50,615 nt of DNA from Phycisphaerales bacterium (GTDB lineage: Bacteria; Planctomycetota; Phycisphaerae; Phycisphaerales; UBA1924): the NCBI GenBank assembly GCA_029260315.1, contig JAJDDM010000116.1:1-50615 (forward strand), given 5' to 3'. The position numbers were made by a program, and so were the translations under genes. Of the stretch, positions 45,501 through 50,615 are shown piece by piece. Position 1 is the stretch's first letter, and every line of letters begins with the position of its first letter. Under the pieces are notes generated by a model. The model made no database searches. It saw nothing but the letters and a program-made list of their open reading frames with translations, and had not been told where the DNA came from.

Positions 45501-48500
45501 CGCCGTGATCGTCACCGAGCCGGTATCGAGCGCATCGGTCTGCATGAACGCGCCCATGCTCGTCAGATCGCCGATGATCGAGAGCACCGAGCTGTTGTCG
45601 ATCGCCACGCCCGCCGTCGTCGTCGTCAATGTGTTCAGAATGAACGCGGCGCCCGTCAGGTCGACCTGCCCAACGGTCGAGCCCGCCGCCGAGATCTGGA
45701 ACAGGCCGGTCATCCGCGCACTCGACGACAGCAGGCCGCTGATCGCCAGGCTGTCCGAGAACGTGACGTCGTCGGCGTTCGCGAAGGTCAGGTCGGCCAG
45801 ACCGGTCGCGTCCTGCGCGCCCGCGCCATCGCCGGAGACGACGCCCTGGAACTCGATATCCCGGATCGCATCGAGCGTGAGCGTCTCCGCCGCGCCGCCC
45901 GTTGTGCCGCCGACATCGCCCGTGAAAATGATATCGCCGGCGTCGGGGTTGATGCCGAACTCATCGACCGCCGCGGTCGAGATCGAGGGCGTCTCGCCCT
46001 CGGCAATCACCACGTCTCCCATGAGCGTAAACGACGCGTCGTCGGCGCCCGCGATCGCGTCGAACAACCGAATCTCGGTGCCGAGGATCGTCGTCGCGGC
46101 CATCATCCGCGAGTCGATGCCCGCCGAGTCATCCATCAGCCCCATGCGCACTGTGTGCGTGCCGGCGACGAAGCCGAACTGGATAAGCGAGAAGTTGCTG
46201 CCGATCGCCTCGAGGTCGTCGCGCGACAGCATCAGGCCCGAGCCCTCCTGCCCGCCGGGGATCAGGCCCAGATCGATGTCGGTGGCGCTGGTAGACGGAC
46301 GAATAATCAACTCGCCGGCCCCGGCGCTGCTCTCGACGCTGTTCGCCCCGCCATCGAGGTTGATCGTGTCACCCTCAAGAACCGTGTCGTTGCCCTGGGT
46401 GTCCAGAGCGTTGGAGAACGTCAGCGCCCCCGTGCCGGCGTCGATGAGCCGCTCGCCCGTGCCGCCGTCGACCCCGACGATCTCGACGCTCAGGCTCGAG
46501 AACGTGATCGCGTTGTCGTTGCTGGTGATGTCGCCGTCGATCCGCACGACACCCGCGCCATCCTGGATCATATCTCCCGTAAGATCGACACTACCGTTGA
46601 AGTCGGCCATGCCCGAGTTCGTGAGCGTCAGCCCGCCGACATTGGTCGTGATCGCCTGGAACGACAAAGCCGTGCCGTCGAGATCGATGGTCCCGACATC
46701 GAGCGCACCAGACGCGGTGAACAGCCCCGTCAGCGGATTGGTCGTGCTCAGCGTGCCCGCGATCGTGACCGAATCGCCGAAGGTCGTCGCGCCCGCATCG
46801 GTGATCGTCAGGTCATTGAGCGCCGAGACCGCGCCGCCCACGCCGAGCGTCCCGGCCCCGCTATCGAACGTCACGTTCTCGTCATCGACACCCGTCAGTG
46901 ACTGGGCGAGGTCAATCCCGACACCCGTAAAGGTGACATTGGTGTTGTCCGCGAGACTCGCCGCGCCGTCGATGTTGATCGTCGTCCCGGCGTCCACCGT
47001 CTGCGTCGCGCCGCCGGAGAAGAGCGCGGCCCCCGCGCCGTCCTGGCTGAACGCCGTCGCCGCCGAAACGTTCCCGCCGAACTCAGCCTGCCCGCTGTTC
47101 GTGATCGTGATCCCGCCGCCCGTGCTCGTCAGCGACGCGAACGTGAAGGTCGTCCCGCCCAGATCGATCGAGTCCGCGCTGACCGCGCCGCCCGAGCTAT
47201 CGAACGCCACCGTGAGCGGGTTGGTCGTGCTCAGCGTCCCTGAGAGATCGATCCCGGCGCTGAAGGTCGTGGCCCCCGCATCGGTGATCGTCAGATCGTT
47301 CAGCGCCGAGACCGCGCCGCCCACGCCGAGCGTCCCGGCACCGCTGTCAAACGTCACGTTCTCGTCATCGACGCCCGTCAGCGTCTGCGCGAGATCGATG
47401 CCAACCCCTGTGAACGTAACGTTCGTGTCATCCGCGAGGCTCGCGGCCCCGTCGATATCGATCGTCGTCCCCGCGTCCACGGTCTGCGCCGCACCGCCGG
47501 AGAACAACGCCGCGCCCGCGCCGTCCTGCGCGAAGCTCGTCGCCGCCGAGACACTCCCGCCAAAGTCGGCCTGCCCCGTGTTGGTGATGGTGACGCCACC
47601 GCCGGTACTCGTCAGCGAGGCGAAGGTGAATGTCGTTCCGTCCAGATCTATGGTGTCGGCACTGATCGCCCCGCCCGAGCCATCAAACCCGCCGGTAAGC
47701 GGGTTGGTCGTGCTCAGCGTCCCCGAGAGATCGATCCCGCCGCCGAAGGTCGTGATCCCCGCGTCGGCGATCGTCAGGTCGCCCAGCGCCGAGACCGCGC
47801 CGTCGACCCCGAGCGCCCCCGCCCCGCTGTCGAAGGTCACGCTCTCGTCATCGACGCCCGTCAGCGCCTGCGCAAGGTCGATCCCGACACCCGTGAACGT
47901 GACGTTGGTGTCATCCGCGAGGCTCGCCGCGCCGTCGATATCGATCGTGGTCCCCGCGTCGACGGTCTGGGCCGCGCCGCCGGAAAATAGCGCCGCGCCC
48001 GCGCCGTCCTGCGCGAAGGAGGTCGCCGCCGAGACGTTGCCGGCGAACTCCGCCTGCGCGCTGTTCGTGACGGTGATGCCGCCGACCGTGCTGGTGAGAT
48101 CACCGAAAGTGAACTGCGTGCCTCCCAGATCGATGGTGCCGGCCACGAGTGCGCCGCCCGAGCTGTCGAACGGCGATGTCAACAGACTCGAGGAGGTGAT
48201 CGTGCCGCCCGCGGAGACGCCCCCGCCCAGGGTGACGATCCCCGGATCGGTCATGGTGAAGTCGTTCAGCCCGCTCGCCGCGCCCACGATCGTCAGCGAT
48301 CCACCGTTGGCGTCGAGAACAACATTCTCCGCCCCCGAGTCGCCGGTGAGCGCGTCGGCCAACTGCAAGGCGGTGCCCACGAACGAGACGCTGACGCCCG
48401 TATCGAGCGTCACCGCGTCAAGGAAGTTCAGGAGCCCGCCCTGAGAATCGATCGTCACGCTCCCAGTCACGTCGATGATGTTGCCGTTGGCGTCGAACGT

Positions 48501-50615
48501 GGTGGATCCGTTGCTGGTCACCCCGACACCGATCGTGATCCCGGTGTTCGCCTCGACGCTGAGCCCGCCCAGGAACGCGCTCGCGGCGGTCTGGAACGTG
48601 ACATCGCCGCCCGCGCCGCCGGCGTTCAGCGTCACCGTCCCGCCCACGTTCGGGATCGAGACGTTGTCGGCCGTGATGGCGGACACGTCGGAGCTGTCGA
48701 TCGCGAACGTCGTGGCGTTGATCAACGCGAGCTCGCCCGCATCGAGCGTGGCGTCCCCGACGGCGTCGCCGAGACCGAACGACCCGCCCGCGCCGCGATC
48801 GAAGGTCACCCCGCCCGCCGTCACACCGACCTGAACGTCAAAGTCACTCGCATTGAGGCTCAGCCCGGCGGAAAACGTCGACTCGTTCGTCGAGAACGTC
48901 ATCGCTCCGCTGCCGAGCAGCCCGACATCGCCCGTGATTGTTGATGCGCCCGTGAGGTCGAAGTCCTCGACCACGACCGTCGTTGGGGACGCGGCGCCGA
49001 GGTGCCCGACGCCGACGTCGAACGTGCCGCTGGTGGTGAGCAAGGCGAGCTCGCCGGCGTCCAGATCAACGACGCCGGCGACGCCGAGACCGACCGCCTG
49101 CGCGGTCGTGAGATCGAACGAGAGATCTCCCACGCCCGTGTCGACAGTGCCGGCGACCACCCAGTCGGCGCCGGCGAACCGGGCGTCGCCGCCGCCGGTC
49201 GTGATCGCCCCGTTGAGGGTGATGGCCGCGATGCCGAGCGCCCCGGAGTCCGCCAGCGCGCTGATCGAGCCGCCCGCGGTCGCGACGGTATCGAGATCGA
49301 CGGCCCCGCTGGCGACGATGTTGAGATCCCCGCCGTTGGTCAAGACCCCGGACGCGCCCAATCCAATAATGGCGCCGGTGAGATTCAGATCTCCGCCCTG
49401 TGTCGAGATCGTGTCGCCCGCGGCCATGCTGAACGTGCCGAGGCCGTTGGCGTCGAAGTCCGCCGTGATCTCGATGCTCTCGCCATTGATCGCCTGGAAA
49501 GAGAGCTCGTTGTCGGTGAGATCGTTGACGGTGATGTCATTCAGCGCCTGAAGGATGACACTGCCGCCGAGAGCCTCGAGCGCGCCCTCGGAGATGATGA
49601 AATCGAGGATACCGCCATCGCCCCCGAGGATCTCGTTATCGATCAGCTCGATGTCGTTGGGCCCCACGAGGCCGTCAAGAATCGTGATATTGGTCGGATC
49701 GAACAGGATGGTTCCCTGCGTGCCGTTGGCGGCCAGCAGATTCACGCTGCCCTGAAAGATCAGCCCGTGCTTGCCGGAGATCTCGCCGAAGCCGCCGTCG
49801 CCGCCGAGCGCGCCGCCGGAGGCGATCAGATTCCCCGCGAAGCCGGTGAGCTCGTCGGCCCAGACGATGATCCGCCCGCCGTCGCCGTTGTCGATCGCGC
49901 TGGCGTCCAGCGTCGTGTTCGCGCCCACGAACGTGCGCTTGGCGTTGCGGATAGGCCCCTTGCCCTGGAACTCGCCGCCGATCAGGATCTCGCCGCCGCC
50001 GAGCGCGCCGGTCGCGTCGATCATGGCGTCGTCGACCGCCACCCGATCGCCGAGGATGCGTGCCGAGCCGCCGGTCTCGTTGCCGTTGGCCGCGCCCGAG
50101 ACGTCGATGTTGCCCGCGAGGCGCGTGATCCCGCCCTCGCCGGACTCGATCGTCAGGTCGTTGGTCACGATGTTCGTCGAGGTGTGCGTGACGATCCCGT
50201 AGAAGTCGCCCGCACCGACGATGACCCGCCCATCAGTCGCAAGGATCGCCCCCGCGTTGGTCACGCCCGAGATATGCGCCGCGTAATCCAGCGCCTCGAC
50301 CCGATTCGAATCGATCTTCGCGAACATGTGCCCGTCGCGCTCGCCGACGAGCACCTGGTCGCCCGCGACCATCGCCACGAAGCCCTCGTTGGCGACGATC
50401 GTGCCGAGGTTGCTGACCGTCCGCCCGGCCAGCAACACATGGTCGGCCTCGATCCGGCCCATGTTGGCCAGATCGCCGGTCAGCGTGAAGCGATCGACGC
50501 CCTGCAGGAAGTCGTTATTCGAGATGTTGCCCGCCGCGGCGTGCAGCCCGCCGACGTTGATGATCGCGTCGGCCCCGAACAGCACGCCCGCGCGGTTCAC
50601 GAGATACACGTTGCC
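39501..50615 (-). CDS. Giant FHA-like (two-partner secretion) exoprotein, N-terminus cut by window edge
   Basis: 3,704 residues are visible and the frame is open at the right edge. The first visible part (VYLVNRAGVLFGADAIINVG, LHAAAGNISNNDF, GTIVANEGFVAMVAGDQVLV) is the C-terminal half of a haemagglutination-activity/TPS domain, which is recognised by a TpsB pore. The signal peptide and start lie outside. A beta-helix of short Gly/Asp/Thr-rich strands covers most of the rest, including 161-residue near-identical repeats at about 46.4-48.35 kb. The last 350 residues are different and partly helical (MSYQQIDALRDQMAVVLPKG, ALVQALGEVEKFLDMLRTGV) and might be a cell-anchoring or processing region. 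No transporter barrel or TpsB gene is in the window. Probably a surface adhesin. It may share a transcript with the T6SS genes. Confidence 0.88.
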   Translation of the reverse strand, partial: GNVYLVNRAGVLFGADAIINVGGLHAAAGNISNNDFLQGVDRFTLTGDLANMGRIEADHVLLAGRTVSNLGTIVANEGFVAMVAGDQVLVGERDGHMFAKIDSNRVEALDYAAHISGVTNAGAILATDGRVIVGAGDFYGIVTHTSTNIVTNDLTIESGEGGITRLAGNIDVSGAANGNETGGSARILGDRVAVDDAMIDATGALGGGEILIGGEFQGKGPIRNAKRTFVGANTTLDASAIDNGDGGRIIVWADELTGFAGNLIASGGALGGDGGFGEISGKHGLIFQGSVNLLAANGTQGTILFDPTNITILDGLVGPNDIELIDNEILGGDGGILDFIISEGALEALGGSVILQALNDITVNDLTDNELSFQAINGESIEITADFDANGLGTFSMAAGDTISTQGGDLNLTGAIIGLGASGVLTNGGDLNIVASGAVDLDTVATAGGSISALADSGALGIAAITLNGAITTGGGDARFAGADWVVAGTVDTGVGDLSFDLTTAQAVGLGVAGVVDLDAGELALLTTSGTFDVGVGHLGAASPTTVVVEDFDLTGASTITGDVGLLGSGAMTFSTNESTFSAGLSLNASDFDVQVGVTAGGVTFDRGAGGSFGLGDAVGDATLDAGELALINATTFAIDSSDVSAITADNVSIPNVGGTVTLNAGGAGGDVTFQTAASAFLGGLSVEANTGITIGVGVTSNGSTTFDANGNIIDVTGSVTIDSQGGLLNFLDAVTLDTGVSVSFVGTALQLADALTGDSGAENVVLDANGGSLTIVGAASGLNDFTMTDPGIVTLGGGVSAGGTITSSSLLTSPFDSSGGALVAGTIDLGGTQFTFGDLTSTVGGITVTNSAQAEFAGNVSAATSFAQDGAGAALFSGGAAQTVDAGTTIDIDGAASLADDTNVTFTGVGIDLAQALTGVDDESVTFDSGAGALGVDGAVSALGDLTIADAGITTFGGGIDLSGTLSTTNPLTGGFDGSGGAISADTIDLDGTTFTFASLTSTGGGVTITNTGQADFGGSVSAATSFAQDGAGAALFSGGAAQTVDAGTTIDIDGAASLADDTNVTFTGVGIDLAQTLTGVDDENVTFDSGAGTLGVGGAVSALNDLTITDAGATTFSAGIDLSGTLSTTNPLTVAFDSSGGAVSADSIDLGGTTFTFASLTSTGGGITITNSGQAEFGGNVSAATAFSQDGAGAALFSGGATQTVDAGTTINIDGAASLADNTNVTFTGVGIDLAQSLTGVDDENVTFDSGAGTLGVGGAVSALNDLTITDAGATTFGDSVTIAGTLSTTNPLTGLFTASGALDVGTIDLDGTALSFQAITTNVGGLTLTNSGMADFNGSVDLTGDMIQDGAGVVRIDGDITSNDNAITFSSLSVEIVGVDGGTGERLIDAGTGALTFSNALDTQGNDTVLEGDTINLDGGANSVESSAGAGELIIRPSTSATDIDLGLIPGGQEGSGLMLSRDDLEAIGSNFSLIQFGFVAGTHTVRMGLMDDSAGIDSRMMAATTILGTEIRLFDAIAGADDASFTLMGDVVIAEGETPSISTAAVDEFGINPDAGDIIFTGDVGGTTGGAAETLTLDAIRDIEFQGVVSGDGAGAQDATGLADLTFANADDVTFSDSLAISGLLSSSARMTGLFQISAAGSTVGQVDLTGAAFILNTLTTTTAGVAIDNSSVLSIIGDLTSMGAFMQTDALDTGSVTITADLDTTGGGALSGGDASFASAVTVGSDGPRLLNLGDGTLSVADRFEVSFASANPDPTVIITANGYDFTGDTGDGEVFTSTGGADATLIFRPADDTNSIDIGGGLDAPPADMVFGAGELALVDGSFASVRFGYETTGQHTMRIGDATGASAFANDTIFHAPDGDITVFGPVAGNGSLTFDTATATSVCDSITTDGGDVVFGDGLILCNDVTIDTQDNAGDDDTPGEIRVNGTIEGDGNGPWSLDLLAFEDDSANDAILGSSALILVTDTIGSVNPLNNLFMHGNDVALRGIGDVPNGDNGEGVLGTTELIAQDDLILRGGTYTTRTATYSAGDEIRPTEDTVFEVFNNGGTSTLTFSLVTEGMLGGDDDTFRGIRLENGASFTARTRGGDITIENGFARNGDGFADVVIDADFGNALSDTSGDVSVGDRIGFEGDLVLLSDGVTLVPALPVGSVDIRGGNVMIAGARSINAQSYVVATNGQLDLSGMFDALADGSSSITFDGDAILSADTSVSTAGGEDDNITFSGTIDGPFALDIMATKSDMTGTGEGNVDVAGLIGGAASLASLTVEGATVTLNGIGTLATPGVDGDTSVSALEDLILGGGVYNANTQEYMSDGEITVASISGDASFFSNGSDLTISTASGLGVPNVNIDPGSELFIDTRADRTDEASAGGDALIQANIRTTIGDGDGPVDLVSVVAGTGRALLAAIGGSNVTADRAIREVRVTADEIDLADTIVVDLLTFQQTTLDRDIVIGGDTDEVGQLDLLAEELANISDGTMLVTFGNANGTGTITFNEIEFFDPVVARVADDGPGRIVIAGPLTGNDDASFTFRGANTTTELFAGIETTGAQILFENNVIVAGEGIELATNGGDPDADPTIWIQGTLDSAAGESFDLTMDATVKGDEPVTSGSGNTRIDGQIGGADALSSLTIIGNDNTLNGSVGTADAAGVTGLLSMEAANVNTLNAPIFNAGGFALVTVEDTEAVDPHTALSLPDGDELLRFIVGADEFAVSGSDLRILDGIDVTIDSGSRVSIADGIGVELSDGSDADVRDTDIVVNVTSGRFALGGDVGERNGSLRPGTLTIDANAVELTGDVFLGIAGLAGGGDALVINADIVGNEGLSDLAIEVGNTLEGDEARSGNLVIDGGVGTVGRDGEGLFDATLADPIGEFTVELATETNITGEVAARRINFQRVGDATFRRVAQATERGLFFLGGSARFLRGIDAGSDDSVSSGNAVEITAPTVLIRDFLRTSEDNNVQILVSGTADDSGLTFSGRGGTPFEFDLGGDFTQAGAGVVRLGSAELDTRNHAATFAGTVLLTFGDAFRFVTEDLTLATGATINSADGMTHDLTFRGVGRQGDSLIDLNGRVGNTGGLSSLTFEGVQSHSVNLSSDLATDGSATFDAQTIVDGVARLDTVESALLLQSLDVDAPFTVDAGGAAVFSDVVDVNSEFTVIGRGTAFRRGRDGSTDVVFESSITSTSGDGELNIRVDGDPTDEIEFNNRTRAGQESALDSIAIVRLEGDVDGLATLRLNVVPNGDGELDQNGIPRETRARSNPFELDRVPIAASVVIGPSSAQSIADLSNPNDADANVSIDVGRFIVGFHEVLTANVNLAITANTITLGDTNVLGTLSLGPRSGGPDLVMNMLTRPRGSRFLLPNGDTVPNTEADLVVAAYRRNSEDVTNTDLDRFVSGDSLFFTGDLAEVNVRSLPGDPDARANVYRVALRDGVESIGGDFAIFDDALQIVLPLESIGRSDFFLLDLGFATEVNGLIGGANNQVQNAAVFATVAAAAESLVDVPDVVSVPTVDDDPLKDIAIDLRNLDGQELINALIGRALYVDLPLDPSRGSGSRIAADRMSYQQIDALRDQMAVVLPKGENEGYIRNMIEDAVFAFDDLNVGAPDEAPAQFVRYVYSAPEHEALVQALGEVEKFLDMLRTGVAGLTPGELARAEQALFQDNLTPARGISASTVRMLVEGPAGEGLEPAPSIDDNAGDGGAGDGA
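46423..48354 (-). repeat. Tandem 483-bp (161-residue) repeats in the exoprotein gene
   Basis: Period read directly: the segment encoding DLAQ-LTGVDD recurs at about 46,906, 47,389 and 47,872, spacing 483 bases. Two central units are near identical (FTFASLTSTGGG, QDGAGAALFSGGA, NVTFTGVGIDLAQ). The outer units (about 47,872-48,354 and 46,423-46,905) are diverged, the last one only over its first third. High similarity suggests recent duplication or gene conversion. Confidence 0.85.

Noticed and set aside
46423..48354. Regular spaced repeats that could suggest a CRISPR array
   Set aside because: The period is 483 bases and the repeats are in-frame coding units; no short palindromic repeats with unique spacers are present.
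44064..48444. Long plus-strand open frames (945 and 1,042 residues) opposite the exoprotein gene
   Set aside because: Composition is Arg/Asp/Val- or Ser/Pro/Val-rich without domain-like pattern; they are antisense shadows of a GC-rich repetitive gene.

Overview
The window is GC-rich bacterial DNA that is almost entirely coding. The gene set (a primary sigma factor with a long insert between regions 1.2 and 2, sortilin-type propeller proteins, a very large FHA-like exoprotein and a Gram-negative type VI secretion locus) fits a planctomycete, possibly of the Phycisphaerae. That placement is inferred from gene character, not from an alignment. I saw no rRNA, tRNA, insertion sequence, CRISPR array or replication origin, and no gene-free stretch longer than about 250 bases.

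Left part (1-19.8 kb), mostly housekeeping and membrane genes. Two tandem secreted sortilin/BNR-propeller proteins come first; the first is cut by the window edge and the second carries PDZ and EF-hand insertions. Then come clpX, a small SHOCT-like membrane protein, an unrecognised conserved protein and an acylphosphatase, all on the minus strand. Divergent from these lies a dnaG-rpoD operon (plus strand, 4-base start/stop overlap). It converges on a coiled-coil protein with a six-helix membrane domain. A DUF3179 protein and a DoxX-like membrane protein follow, then an RND efflux pair (adaptor and permease, minus strand) without an outer-membrane factor.

Right part (19.85-50.6 kb), one long run of minus-strand genes. 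Read in the direction of transcription (right to left), it starts with a FHA-like exoprotein of more than 3,700 residues whose N-terminus lies beyond the window. Then follow tssA, tssB, tssC, hcp, tagJ, tssE, tssF, tssG, a frameshifted membrane glycosyltransferase, tssH/clpV, an unrecognised 312-residue gene, vgrG, a small carboxypeptidase-regulatory-like protein, a LysM/peptidoglycan-binding protein, a double-length DUF1795 protein, an LCAT-like lipase and a PAAR tip protein. Most neighbours overlap by 1-37 bases or are separated by fewer than 20, so this looks like one transcription unit of sheath, baseplate, ATPase, spike and effector genes.

The membrane-complex genes tssJ, tssL and tssM and the connector tssK are absent from the window. 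The most notable points are the effector module at the end of the operon, hairpins on both sides of hcp in an otherwise tightly packed operon, a glycosyltransferase inside the T6SS operon broken by what looks like one missing base, the unrecognised gene between tssH and vgrG, and the placement of the giant exoprotein just upstream of tssA.
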